Positions 8,120-17,611 are shown, counted from the stretch's first letter. The stretch: 64,000 bases of DNA from Erythrobacteraceae bacterium E2-1 Yellow Sea (GCA_014983025.1 JADCLP010000004.1:1-64000); one strand, 5' to 3'. Notes: generated by a model from the letters alone, not told the origin. A program made the numbers and translations.

Positions 8120-8950
8120 ATGTCCTATCTTGCACCAAGTGAATTTGTGCCCAAGCTCGTCGATGCGGGTGAGGCGAAGATTTTCATGTAGACCAAGGAT
8201 ACGCTGATCCGCGCCTATATGGCCGGTGCCACGCTGGCGCTGGCGGCGGCCTTTGCTGTTACGATCAATGTCCAGACCGGTGAGCCGCTGGCGGGTGCCA
8301 TCCTGTTTCCGGTGGGTTTCTGCCTGCTTTACTTGCTGGGTTATGATCTGTTGACGGGCGTATTCGTGCTGTGCCCACTTGCTGTCTGGGCGAAACGACC
8401 CGGCTGTACCTGGGGCGGGGTACTGCGCAATTGGGGCCTGGTGTTTACCGGCAACTTTGCCGGGGCACTGACTACTGCCGTGATGATGGCGATTTACTGG
8501 ACTTATGGCTTCGCGGCCGAAACCAATCCTGTAGGCATGAAATTTGCCACCATGGGTGAAGCGCGAACCGTGGGCTATGCCGCCTATGGCGCGGCTGGCT
8601 GGCTGACCATTTTCGTGCGCGCCATGCTGTGCAATTGGATGGTGTCGACCGGTGTTGTCGGGGCTGCCATGTCCAGCAGTGTAACGGGCAAGGTCGTAGC
8701 CATGTGGATGCCGATCATGTTGTTCTTCTAAATGGTGTTCGAACATTCCATCGTGAACATGTTCCTGTTTCCCAGTGGCCTGATGATGGGCGGTAATTTC
8801 TCCATCATGGATTACCTGATCTGGAATGAAATTCCCGTGGTTCTTGGCAACCTTGTCGGTGGCCTGACCTTTACCGGATTAATGCTCTATTCCACGCATT
8901 ACAAAACATCGAAGAGCCGCAAGCCCGAGGATGTAAAGCTTGCCGCCTGA
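8120..8950 (+). pseudogene. FNT-family formate/nitrite transporter with two in-frame stops
   Basis: The frame from ATG 8120, preceded by the good ribosome site AAAGGGGG, reads through a typical FNT channel (MAGATLALAAAFAV, NWGLVFTGNFAGAL, MLCNWMVSTGVVGAA, FLFPSGLMMGG). It is broken by TAG at 8189-8191 and TAA at 8729-8731. Both codons sit where the family has an ordinary residue, and each is one substitution from a sense codon, for example TCG to TAG and TAT or TAC to TAA. No frameshift is needed to join the 276-codon alignment. As written it could make only fragments restarting at ATG 8219 or 8732. It is either a recently inactivated nitrite channel or carries sequence errors. The last bases overlap the region upstream of the kinase gene. 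Confidence 0.85.
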
Positions 8951-8984
8951 GGCGGATACCAATCACAGCGAGGGAGGGGCGGTC

Positions 8985-10744
8985 GTGCAAAGTGCGGCCG
9001 CCCCTCAACCCGCGCGATTGGCCATCTCATTAGGCCAATATTCCACAGCCGGGGCCAAGGAAGAAAATCAGGATTTTCATGGCAGCCTGGTGCCCGAAGG
9101 CGCTGATCTGGCGGCCAAGGGCATCAGCCTGGCCATTGCCGATGGCATCAGCACCAGTGCTTTGGGGGCGGCTGCGGCGGAAACCGCAGTAAAAAGTTTT
9201 CTGACTGATTACCTCTGCACATCGCCCGCATGGTCTGTGCAGCGGGCCGCACAAAGTGTGATTGGGGCCACCAATGGCTGGATGCATGCGCAAAATGCCG
9301 CCGCAGGGCGCATCAGCGATGAAACGCGCGAGGCCGGGTTGATCTGCACACTCAGCGCATTGGTGCTGAAATCGCGCAGCGCCCATATTTTCCATGTCGG
9401 GGATTCCCGTGTGGCGCGGGTCAATGGCAACTCCATCGAACCGCTGACAGAGCCGCATCGTGTGGCGATGGGTGGCGGCAAGATAGCACTGGCCCGCGCA
9501 TTGGGCATGAACCGCGATGTAAAAATCGATTATCGCACTGTGCCGGTTGAGGTGGGTGATGTCTTCATCCTCAGCACTGATGGCGTGCACGAAGAATTGC
9601 CCGATGCCGCCATGATCAATCTGATCCGGCAGGCGATTACACTCGATACAGCGGCGCAGGCGATTTGCGCAGCCGCACAAGGGGCGGGCAGCAATGACAA
9701 TCTGACCGTTCAGCTGGTTCGGATTGAGAGCCTGCCTGATGGTGAGCTGGAGGAATTGCTAGACCGGCAGGATCATTTGTCGCCTGCCCCCATCCTGACC
9801 GCGGGCGAGGTATTTGAAGGTTACACTGTTTTGCGCCGCTTGCATGCCAGTGCACGCAGCCATGTCTATCTGGCGCGCGATGAATTTGATGATGGGGCGG
9901 TGGTGTTGAAAGTGCCGTCCACCGAACATGCGCAGGATGCCCGGCAATTGGCGGCGCTGCAGCTGGAAGAATGGGTGATGCGGCGCCTGACGCATCAGAA
10001 CTTGCTGCGTGCGGCGCCCGCCCGTGGCCCAAGGCGGCATTTATATTCAACGGCAGAATTTGTTGACGGACAATCGCTGATCGAATGGATCGCCGACCAT
10101 CCCCAGCCGGATTTAGCCAAGGTAAGAGATATCACGCGGCAGATCGCCAGTGGCCTACTGGCCATGCATCGGCGTGAAATGATCCACCGCGATCTGCGCC
10201 CGCATAATGTGCTGATCGACAATCACAGTACCATCAAGATCATTGATTTTGGCTCGGTCGCAGTGGCTGGCGTGCGCGAAATTGCGCCAGCGGCTGAGGA
10301 GGATGCCGCCTATGCCGGCACGCTGCAATATAGCGCGCCGGAACTCTATCGCGGTATGCCTGCCACTGCGCAAAGCGATCTCTATTCGCTGGGCACCATT
10401 GCCTATCAATTGCTGACCGGCGCGCTACCCTATGGGTCAAAATTGCCCTCTATCGTGGCGCAATCCAACGGACGGATGCCGCGTTATATCCCGGCCAGCA
10501 GCCTGAACCCCGATGTGCCGGAATGGATGGATGCAGCGATCGCCAAGGCAGTCATCCCGATCCACGCCAGCGTTATGAAGAATTGAGCGAGTTCACATAT
10601 GACCTTGCCAATCCCAATCCATCACTCGCCGCACCAGAGCCCCTGCCGCTGCTCTATCGCGGCAGTACCAGTTTCTGGCGGATCGTTTCAGGCATTCTGG
10701 CGCTGGCGCTGACCATCGCCATCTTCACCCGTCCAGACCTGTAA
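8985..10744 (+). pseudogene. PP2C phosphatase/Ser-Thr kinase fusion, frameshifted near the C-terminus
   Basis: Residues 1 to about 250 form a PP2C-type phosphatase (KEENQD, HVGDSRVARVN, LSTDGVHEELP, GSNDNL). A protein kinase follows with HRD Asp403, DFG Asp421 and a SAPELYRG segment. The frame stops at 10584, just after the kinase end, but the -1 frame from about 10553 restores the expected sequence (HPDPRQRYEELSEF). It then ends in a C-terminal membrane helix (FWRIVSGILALALTIAIF). One base is therefore missing near 10552. The truncated product keeps all catalytic motifs but loses the membrane anchor. GTG 8985 fits best because of AGGGAGGGG just upstream. Such fusions are known in proteobacterial nitrate assimilation operons, but their target is unclear. 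Confidence 0.82.
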
Positions 10745-10761
10745 CCTCAAGGAGAAGCACG

Positions 10762-11208
10762 ATGATGACCAAGGCTGATGTCACCGAAATGATCATGGAG
10801 AAGAAACGATCTGGCGGCACGAGCTGGGCAGAAATTGCCGCGATGGCCGGATTGAGCGAAGTCTTCGTTACCTCTGCCTGCCTTGGCATGAACTCGCTCC
10901 CGCGCGATGCGGCAGACAAGATTACAGCCGGGCTCGGCTTGCCGCAGGAAGCCGCCGTCGTGCTGGCGGAATACCCGAAGAAAATGTTCGAGCAGACCAT
11001 CCCGACAGATCCCTGCATCTATCGCTTCTATGAAATCATTGGCGTTTATGGCGAAACACTGAAGGAGCTGATCCAGGAAAAGGGCGGCGATGGCATCATG
11101 AGCGCGATCGATTTTGACATGCATGTTGAAAAAGTACCCAATCCAAAGGGCGATCGGATCAAGGTGACCATGAGCGGCAAGTTCCTCCCTTACGCCAGTT
11201 GGGAATGA
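10762..11208 (+). CDS. cynS: Cyanase (cyanate hydratase)
   Basis: Cyanase converts cyanate and bicarbonate to carbamate, which breaks down to ammonia and CO2. The 148-residue protein has an N-terminal helical domain and the conserved C-terminal catalytic segment around YRFYEIIGVYG and GDGIMSAI. It retains the catalytic triad equivalent to E. coli Arg96, Glu99 and Ser122 as Arg88, Glu91 and Ser114. A clear AAGGAG precedes ATG 10762. It is the last gene before the second ANTAR leader, so it probably lies in the nrt transcription unit. The Nrt transporter family is close to the cyanate importer CynABD, so shared transport is plausible. Confidence 0.95.
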   Translation: MMTKADVTEMIMEKKRSGGTSWAEIAAMAGLSEVFVTSACLGMNSLPRDAADKITAGLGLPQEAAVVLAEYPKKMFEQTIPTDPCIYRFYEIIGVYGETLKELIQEKGGDGIMSAIDFDMHVEKVPNPKGDRIKVTMSGKFLPYASWE

Positions 11209-11230
11209 CGCCACGCAAATCTATGTTGCG

Positions 11231-11389
11231 TTGCAAAAAATCCTTGCGGTGGCAGGATAGAATCGGTTATTGATCCTGTCACCGCAAGCTGCGCGCCCAA
11301 TGTTGGGCGGAAACGCGCAGCGGTAATTTATGAACAACGTGGCAATGGTGCCGCCAGTCTCCCTTCGGGCATGACTTGGCGGCTTTTTT
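11231..11389 (+). promoter_or_regulatory. ANTAR-type attenuator leader of the nirBD-nasA-cobA operon
   Basis: After cynS lie a 16-bp hairpin (11243-11258 with 11273-11288), then P1 CGCCC-AAUGUU-GGGCG (11294-11309) and P2 GUGGC-AAUGGU-GCCGC (11339-11354). Both six-base loops have A at position 1 and G at position 4, the full ANTAR signature. The P2 stem is identical to that of the nrt leader, and its 3' arm opens the terminator stem. The 12-mer TTGCAAAAAATC (11231-11242) also occurs in the nrt leader at 2309-2320, 61-63 bases before P1 in each case. NasT is the natural ligand. Confidence 0.9.
11350..11389 (+). terminator. Rho-independent terminator (attenuator) before nirB
   Basis: GCCGCCA (11350-11356) pairs with TGGCGGC (11377-11383), with an inner CCC-UUC-GGG hairpin. 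Six T residues follow (11384-11389). It overlaps the ANTAR P2 hairpin and ends 29 bases before the nirB start. Confidence 0.88.
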
Positions 11390-11418
11390 GCGTGCGTTTT
11401 GGACGAGGGAATTGAGCA

Positions 11419-13908
11419 ATGAACGCACCAGCCAGCTTCGAGGGAGGGGGCACTTCGCGCGAAAAACTGGTCGTGATCGGCAATGGCATGGCCGGCTGCC
11501 GCGCGGTGGAAGAAATCCTTGCCCGCGATGGTGATCGTTTTGACATCACCATTTTTGGCGCAGAACCGCGGGTCAATTACAACCGCATCATGCTGTCCCC
11601 CGTGCTGGCGGGCGAAAAGACCTTCGATGAAATCGTCATCAATACCGCTGAATGGTATGATGAAAACGGTATCACGCTGGTGTCGGGCGATGCGGTGGCG
11701 CAGATTGACCGAGACATGCAGCATGTGGTGACCCAATCGGGCCGCACCGAAAATTATGACAGGCTGTTAATTGCCACTGGCTCCGACCCATTCGTTATCC
11801 CTGTGCCGGGGCACAATCTGCCCGGAGTGGTGACTTTCCGCGATCTGGACGATGTCGACAAGATGCTGGCCGCCGCTGAAAAGGGCGGCAATGCGGTAGT
11901 GATCGGTGGCGGTCTGCTGGGGCTGGAGGCGGCACATGGCCTCTCGCTGCGTGGCATGCATGTTACCGTGCTGCATCTGATGCCCACGCTGATGGAGCGC
12001 CAGCTGGATGAAGCTGCTGGTTATCTGCTCAAGACCGAGCTGGAACGGCGCGGCCAGGTCATTCTGACGAGTGCCGACACTGCCGAAATTCTGGAAAAGC
12101 ACGGTCATGTCAGCGGTGTAAAGCTGAAGGATGGCACGGAAATCGCCGCCGATATAGTGGTGATGGCCGTGGGTATTCGCCCCAATGCCGCGCTGGGCAA
12201 GATGGCCGGACTGGAAGTGGGTCGGGGCATCGTGGTGAATGATGATATGGTCACATCTGACCCGGCGATCATGGCGGTCGGCGAATGTGTGGAACATCGC
12301 GGCCAATGCTACGGCCTCGTCGCGCCGTTGTGGGATATGTGCCGTTCGCTGGCCGATGCGCTGGTGGCTGAACCCAGCCCCTATGAAGGCTCTGTCACCT
12401 CCACCAAGCTGAAGGTTTCGGGCATCGACCTGTTCTCTGCTGGTGACTTCAGCGGCGGTGATGATTGCGAAGATATCGTGATGCGCGATGCTGCGCGCGG
12501 CGTCTACAAACGCGTGATCGTGAAGGACGGAAGGCTGATCGGCGCGGTCCTGTATGGCGATACGGCGGACGGTAACTGGTATTTTGACCTGCTGAAGAAA
12601 GGCGAGGATGTTTCCGACATTCGCGAAGCCCTGATTTTTGGCCAGGCCTATGCGTCCGGCGGTGCGCTGGCGGACCCTAATGCGGCCGTTGCGGCGCTTT
12701 CCGATGATGCGGAAATCTGCGGCTGCAACGGCGTATCCAAGGGCCAAGTTGTCTCCTGCATCAATAATGGTGCGCACAACCTGGATGCGGTGCGCTCCAC
12801 CTGCAAGGCGTCGGCCAGCTGCGGCAGTTGCACTGGTTTGGTCGAAAGCCTGCTGGCGATCACGCTGGGGGAAGAAGCGGTGGCATCCGGCCCGCAGACC
12901 ATGTGCAAATGCACCAGCTTTACGCATGATGATGTGCGCCGCCTGATTTTGGAAAAGGAACTGAAGCTTATTCCAGAAGTGATGCAGGAACTGCATTGGA
13001 CCACGCCTGAAGGTTGCGCTTCGTGCCGCCCTGCGCTCAATTATTACCTGCTCTGCGCATGGCCAGGCGAATATGAGGATGATGAAAAGAGCCGTTTCGT
13101 CAATGAACGGCTGCATGCCAATATTCAGAAGGATGGCACCTACTCCGTGGTGCCGCGCATGTGGGGCGGGTTGACCAGCCCCAAGGAATTGCGCGCGATT
13201 GCCGATGTGGTGGAAAAATTCAACGCACCCATGGTCAAGGTCACAGGTGGCCAGCGGCTGGATATTTTCGGGATCAAGAAGGAAGATTTGCCTGCCGTCT
13301 GGGCCGATCTCAATACTGCCGGCATGGTGTCAGGCCATGCCTATGGCAAATCGTTGCGCACGGTCAAAACCTGTGTCGGCAGCGAATGGTGCCGCTTTGG
13401 TACGCAGGATTCCACCGGGCTGGGCGTGAAGATCGAAAAGATGACCTGGGGCAGCTACATGCCGCATAAATTCAAGATCGCCGTCAGCGGCTGCCCGCGC
13501 AATTGCGCAGAAGCGACGATCAAGGATTTTGGCGTGGTCTGTGTCGACAGCGGATATGAACTGCATGTTGGCGGCAATGGCGGCATTCACGTGCGCGCCA
13601 CGGATCTGCTGTGCAAGGTAGAAACAGAAGAACAGGCGATGGAATATTGCGCCGCTTTCATCCAGCTTTACCGCGAAGATGCACGTTATCTGGAACGCAC
13701 TGCCCCTTGGGTGGAGCGCAAGGGGCTGGACTGGATCAAATCGCAATTATTCGATGATCCACATGCTATCCTGCAATTGGCCGATCGTTTTCGTCTGTCG
13801 CAGAAATACTGGCAGGTTGATCCCTGGGCCAACCGCGTTGCCGGTGCGCATAGCGATCTGCACAGCCATCTGGCCGAAGTACGTCCCCTTTCCCTGGAGA
13901 ATGCATGA
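11419..13908 (+). CDS. nirB: NirB, assimilatory NAD(P)H nitrite reductase large subunit
   Basis: NirB reduces nitrite to ammonium in the cytoplasm using NAD(P)H, FAD, iron-sulfur centres and siroheme. The 829-residue protein begins with a pyridine nucleotide-disulfide reductase domain (VVIGNGMAGCRA near 15-26, second dinucleotide fold around AVVIGGGLLGLEAA). A BFD-like [2Fe-2S] domain follows with Cys434, Cys436, Cys468 and Cys471, then a second Cys-rich segment (CKCTSF, CASCRP). The C-terminal siroheme/[4Fe-4S] domain has Cys652, Cys658, Cys692 and Cys696. It is the first gene after the second ANTAR leader and overlaps nirD by 4 bases. All expected ligands are present. Confidence 0.96.
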   Translation: MNAPASFEGGGTSREKLVVIGNGMAGCRAVEEILARDGDRFDITIFGAEPRVNYNRIMLSPVLAGEKTFDEIVINTAEWYDENGITLVSGDAVAQIDRDMQHVVTQSGRTENYDRLLIATGSDPFVIPVPGHNLPGVVTFRDLDDVDKMLAAAEKGGNAVVIGGGLLGLEAAHGLSLRGMHVTVLHLMPTLMERQLDEAAGYLLKTELERRGQVILTSADTAEILEKHGHVSGVKLKDGTEIAADIVVMAVGIRPNAALGKMAGLEVGRGIVVNDDMVTSDPAIMAVGECVEHRGQCYGLVAPLWDMCRSLADALVAEPSPYEGSVTSTKLKVSGIDLFSAGDFSGGDDCEDIVMRDAARGVYKRVIVKDGRLIGAVLYGDTADGNWYFDLLKKGEDVSDIREALIFGQAYASGGALADPNAAVAALSDDAEICGCNGVSKGQVVSCINNGAHNLDAVRSTCKASASCGSCTGLVESLLAITLGEEAVASGPQTMCKCTSFTHDDVRRLILEKELKLIPEVMQELHWTTPEGCASCRPALNYYLLCAWPGEYEDDEKSRFVNERLHANIQKDGTYSVVPRMWGGLTSPKELRAIADVVEKFNAPMVKVTGGQRLDIFGIKKEDLPAVWADLNTAGMVSGHAYGKSLRTVKTCVGSEWCRFGTQDSTGLGVKIEKMTWGSYMPHKFKIAVSGCPRNCAEATIKDFGVVCVDSGYELHVGGNGGIHVRATDLLCKVETEEQAMEYCAAFIQLYREDARYLERTAPWVERKGLDWIKSQLFDDPHAILQLADRFRLSQKYWQVDPWANRVAGAHSDLHSHLAEVRPLSLENA

Positions 13909-14258
13909 TGTCTGACCCTGTCGGAACATGGCTGGATATTGGTGTAACCACGCAAATCGCGCCCGGCACAGCGCGCACATTGCCGGTGCAGGGTGGGGCG
14001 GAGATCGCAGTCTTCCACACTATACGGGGTGAGTTCTATGCGCTGGTCAATTCCTGCCCGCACAAACAGGGACCGCTGAGCCAGGGCATAATCCATGGCG
14101 ACACGGTTACATGCCCGCTGCATAATTGGCGTATTTCGCTCAAGAGAGGCGAGGCGTTGGGCGATGATGAAGGTTGCACACCCACCATTCCGCTAAAAGT
14201 GGATGCTGGGCGCATCTATCTGCAGCGTGATGCTGTTCTGAACAGCAGGGCGGCCTGA
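13905..14258 (+). CDS. nirD: NirD, nitrite reductase small subunit with Rieske centre
   Basis: This 117-residue Rieske-like partner of NirB starts within the nirB stop (ATGA overlap). It keeps a full set of Rieske ligands: Cys51-x-His53 and Cys70-x2-His73. Many NirD proteins, including that of E. coli, have lost these, so this subunit can probably carry a [2Fe-2S] cluster and pass electrons. It sits six bases ahead of nasA. The fold and neighbours make the call secure; the electron route is inferred. Confidence 0.92.
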   Translation: MMSDPVGTWLDIGVTTQIAPGTARTLPVQGGAEIAVFHTIRGEFYALVNSCPHKQGPLSQGIIHGDTVTCPLHNWRISLKRGEALGDDEGCTPTIPLKVDAGRIYLQRDAVLNSRAA

Positions 14259-14264
14259 CAGGCG

Positions 14265-16838
14265 ATGAAGGCGATCCGCACCACTTGCGCCTATTGCGGG
14301 GTTGGCTGCGGCATCGCGGCCACGCCCGGCAGCGATCGGCAGCTGCGGATCAAGGGTGACATGGCACATGCGGCCAATCGCGGCGCGCTGTGCTCCAAGG
14401 GCACGCATCTGGGCGAAACCGTGGGGCTGGGCGAGCGATTGCTCCACCCCATGATTGGCGACAACCAGGTCAGCTGGGATGTGGCGCTGGATGATGTGGC
14501 CACGCGGATGCGCAGCTGCATTGACCAGCATGGGCCAGACAGCGTGGCCTTTTATGTCTCGGGTCAATTGCTGACAGAGGATTACTACGTCGCCAACAAG
14601 CTGATGAAGGGTTTTGTCGGCTCAGCCAATATCGACACCAATTCGCGCTTGTGCATGGCCAGCGCGGTGGCGGCGCATAATCGCGCCTTTGGTGAAGATG
14701 TGGTGCCCTGCACATTTGAAGATCTGGATTGTGCAGACCTGTTCATTCTGGTCGGATCCAACACTGCATGGTGCCACCCCGTTGTGTGGCAGCGGATTGA
14801 AAAAACGCGTGAGCGGCGCGGCGCCAAAATTGTGGTGATTGACCCACGCCGCACCGAAACCGCGGAACGCGCCGATTTGCATATTGCGGTGGACCCGGAT
14901 GGCGATACGCGCCTGTTTAACGCACTGCTGGCAGAACTGTTTGAACGCGGTGAAGTGGATCAGGAATTTCTGGCCCAGAAATGCGCTGTACCCACGGATT
15001 TCTGGGGATCGCTGGATGCCGATCCGGGTATTCCGGCCGGTCAGTTCGGCAAGCTGGTGTCGCTGGTGTCGCAGCGCGAACGGATGATCACTTTGTTCAG
15101 CCAGGGGGCCAATCAGTCCATTGGCGGCACCGATAAAGGCAATGCGGTGATCAATCTGCATCTGGCCACCGGGCGGATCAACCGGCTGGGGGCGGGGCCG
15201 TTCAGCATTACCGGCCAGCCCAACGCGATGGGCGGGCGCGAAGTGGGCGGTCTTGCCAATATGTTGGCCTGCCATCTGGGTTTTTCAGAGGAAGAGCGCG
15301 CCGCGGTGGCGGATTTCTGGCAGACGGATCGGCTTTGCACCGGGCCGGGCCTGAAGGCGGTCGATCTGTTTCAGGCGGTGAATGACGGGCGGGTGAAATT
15401 CCTGTGGGTGATGGCCACCAACCCTGCTGTATCCATGCCCGATGCAGGCTTTGTACGTGAGGCACTGGCGCGCTGCCCCAATGTGGTGGTGTCGGATGTG
15501 ATGGCTGACACAGACACAGGCCAGTTTGCCCATATACGTTTACCGGCAGAGGCATGGGCAGAGAAAGACGGCACGGTCACCAATTCGGAACGCCGCATCA
15601 GTCGCCAGCGTCGCCTGTTCCCATCCCCCGGTGAAACGCGGGCCGACTGGCGCATTATCTGTGATGTGGCATCTCGGCTGGGGTATGGTGATGCGTTCGA
15701 TTTTGCCAATGCCGCCGCAATTTTTCGTGAATATGCAGCGATGACGGCGCTGTCGGTGGCTGCGGGCAAGCTGCTGGACCTGACCGTGCACGCCCAATGC
15801 AGCGACGCTGAATATGATGCGCTGGAACCCTTCTTGTGGGGCGGGGACAAGCCTCTGAAACAACGGTTTTCCTTCCCAGATGGACGCGCGAGATTGGTTG
15901 TGACGAAACCTTTGCCCACTGTCGCGCCGGCGCAGGAATATCCCTTGCGTCTCAACACCGGGCGTTACCGTGACCAATGGCATACGATGACGCGTACGGG
16001 GTTAAGCGCCAAATTGTCGATCCATCGGCGTGAACCTCTGCTGGAAATGCACCCTGATGATTGCGTGCTTTATGGCCTGTCGAGTAGCGGGCTGGCGCAG
16101 GTGGATACCCCGTATGGCAGCGCGGTCTATCGCGTGCTGGCCAGTGAAGGGCAGAAGCCTGGGCATATCTTTGTGCCCATGCACTGGACCGATCAGATGG
16201 GCAGTGCGGGCCGGACAGGGCGATTGCTTGAACCAAAGGTTGATCCCGTCTCGGGTCAGCCAGGGTTCAAGGATAATCTGGCGAAGGTTACGCCGGTTGA
16301 ACCGGAATGGCGCGCATTCCTGATCAGTGAAGATATCGTGGCGCCAGAGGTGTTGTACTGGGCACGCTCACGCGTGCCACAGGGCTGGCTTACTGAAATG
16401 GCCGGCAAGGGCGCTGAGGATCTGGATGCCCTTTTGCCTGTCGGCCAACGCAGCGAAGTTGCCGATCTGGCGCGCGGGATGCGGCGTGTGACCGTTACTG
16501 ATGATGCGGGCCATTTACTGGCTGCGCTGTTCCTGACGCGTAGGGGCAAATTGCCGCAGCGTGACTGGATCATGGCGCAACTGGGCAGCGATCAGGCCAC
16601 CCCTGCTGAATGGCTGGCAGGTCGTCCATCGACGCGGCTGCCTGACAAAGGTCCCATAGTCTGTGTTTGCCATGATGTGGGCGAACAACAGGTGTTGGCC
16701 GCTGTGGCGGAAGGTGCAGCAGATGTCGCTGCCGTTGGGGCCTGCACCGCTGCAGGCACAAATTGTGGATCATGCCGTCCCATTATCGCGCGGCTGATTG
16801 AAGATTATCGCAGCCATTTGCAGGAGGCAGCTGAATGA
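14265..16838 (+). CDS. nasA: NasA, assimilatory nitrate reductase catalytic subunit
   Basis: This 857-residue cytoplasmic molybdoenzyme reduces nitrate to nitrite. Cys8, Cys11, Cys15 and Cys43 bind a [4Fe-4S] cluster, and Cys130 (in SRLCMAS) should coordinate molybdenum of bis-MGD. The molybdopterin oxidoreductase body runs to about residue 560 and the dinucleotide-binding domain follows (LNTGRYRDQWHTMTRTG). A C-terminal BFD-like domain adds a [2Fe-2S] cluster through Cys800, Cys802, Cys834 and Cys837, typical of proteobacterial NasA. There is no twin-arginine signal, which separates it from periplasmic NapA. It overlaps cobA by 4 bases. Confidence 0.96.
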   Translation: MKAIRTTCAYCGVGCGIAATPGSDRQLRIKGDMAHAANRGALCSKGTHLGETVGLGERLLHPMIGDNQVSWDVALDDVATRMRSCIDQHGPDSVAFYVSGQLLTEDYYVANKLMKGFVGSANIDTNSRLCMASAVAAHNRAFGEDVVPCTFEDLDCADLFILVGSNTAWCHPVVWQRIEKTRERRGAKIVVIDPRRTETAERADLHIAVDPDGDTRLFNALLAELFERGEVDQEFLAQKCAVPTDFWGSLDADPGIPAGQFGKLVSLVSQRERMITLFSQGANQSIGGTDKGNAVINLHLATGRINRLGAGPFSITGQPNAMGGREVGGLANMLACHLGFSEEERAAVADFWQTDRLCTGPGLKAVDLFQAVNDGRVKFLWVMATNPAVSMPDAGFVREALARCPNVVVSDVMADTDTGQFAHIRLPAEAWAEKDGTVTNSERRISRQRRLFPSPGETRADWRIICDVASRLGYGDAFDFANAAAIFREYAAMTALSVAAGKLLDLTVHAQCSDAEYDALEPFLWGGDKPLKQRFSFPDGRARLVVTKPLPTVAPAQEYPLRLNTGRYRDQWHTMTRTGLSAKLSIHRREPLLEMHPDDCVLYGLSSSGLAQVDTPYGSAVYRVLASEGQKPGHIFVPMHWTDQMGSAGRTGRLLEPKVDPVSGQPGFKDNLAKVTPVEPEWRAFLISEDIVAPEVLYWARSRVPQGWLTEMAGKGAEDLDALLPVGQRSEVADLARGMRRVTVTDDAGHLLAALFLTRRGKLPQRDWIMAQLGSDQATPAEWLAGRPSTRLPDKGPIVCVCHDVGEQQVLAAVAEGAADVAAVGACTAAGTNCGSCRPIIARLIEDYRSHLQEAAE

Positions 16839-17611
16839 GCATGATCGCACCGGGCGAAGTGTGGCTGGTGGGTGCCGGGCCGGGTGACCCCGACCTGCTG
16901 ACGCGCAAGGCCGAACGGCTGATCTGCGCCGCCAGCGTGGTGTTTCACGATGCACTGGTGGGGCAGGGCGTGCTGGACCTGGTGCCACCGCATGTGCGAC
17001 TGGTTTCGGTCGGCAAGCGTTCTGGCCGCCATTCGAAAGATCAGACAACCATTGACCAGATGATTGTGGATGCGGCGCAATCGGGGGAGCGGGTAGTGCG
17101 GTTGAAAGGAGGCGACCCATCAATTTTCGGGCGCGCGGAGGAAGAACTTTCTGCCTGCCGCACTGTGGGCATTCCCGTGCATATCTGCCCAGGCGTGACC
17201 GCCGCCAGTGCGGCTTCTGCGCAGATTGGTCAATCGCTGACCTTACGCGGTTTGGCTCGTCGCCTCACTTTTGTCACGGCCCATACCAAGGCAGGGCAAG
17301 TGCCCGATCTAGATTGGAGCGCGCTGGCCGATCCACAGGCTACTCTTGCCGTGTATATGGGCAAGGCAGCAGCAAAACATGTCTCTGCCGGTTTGATTGC
17401 GGCTGGCCTGCCTGGCGATACGCCGGTGGTGCTGGTGGAAAGTGCCAGCCTACCGGAAAGCACGCAATTTCGGTCTCGCCTGGATCTTCTGCCTATCGCT
17501 GCACAAACTGCATTGGGGGATGGCCCTGCCATCATCCTGATCGGTGCGGCCATGGGTGTATCTGAAAATGCAGTTCATGCGCGTAAAACTGATCTGTTGG
17601 CATTGGGCTGA
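16835..17611 (+). CDS. cobA: Uroporphyrinogen-III C-methyltransferase (SUMT)
   Basis: This 258-residue SAM-dependent enzyme methylates uroporphyrinogen III twice to precorrin-2, the branch point to siroheme and cobalamin. The glycine-rich GAGPGDPDLLT near the start and VVRLKGGDPSIFGR are family signatures. It lacks the dehydrogenase/ferrochelatase half of CysG. Its place as the last gene of the nir-nas operon, with a 4-base overlap, suggests it supplies siroheme to NirB. The genes for its substrate, hemC and hemD, lie elsewhere in the window (42982-44600). Confidence 0.93.
   Translation: MSMIAPGEVWLVGAGPGDPDLLTRKAERLICAASVVFHDALVGQGVLDLVPPHVRLVSVGKRSGRHSKDQTTIDQMIVDAAQSGERVVRLKGGDPSIFGRAEEELSACRTVGIPVHICPGVTAASAASAQIGQSLTLRGLARRLTFVTAHTKAGQVPDLDWSALADPQATLAVYMGKAAAKHVSAGLIAAGLPGDTPVVLVESASLPESTQFRSRLDLLPIAAQTALGDGPAIILIGAAMGVSENAVHARKTDLLALG

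Noticed and set aside
8189..8731. Selenocysteine, pyrrolysine or stop-codon recoding in the FNT gene
   Set aside because: Two different stop codons (TAG and TAA) occur at sites that normally hold ordinary residues, and no insertion element is visible. Mutation or sequence error is simpler.
7868..8746. 292-codon minus-strand frame covering the porin end and the FNT gene
   Set aside because: Antisense shadow; the FNT and porin frames match known families across the same bases.
10545..10560. Programmed ribosomal frameshift in the kinase gene
   Set aside because: There is no slippery heptamer or downstream structure, and a single missing base explains the break.
11767..13116. 449-codon minus-strand open frame opposite nirB
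   Set aside because: It is the antisense shadow of nirB. The nirB frame keeps every catalytic cysteine and coherent domains, while the antisense protein has a His/Arg/Ala composition without motifs.
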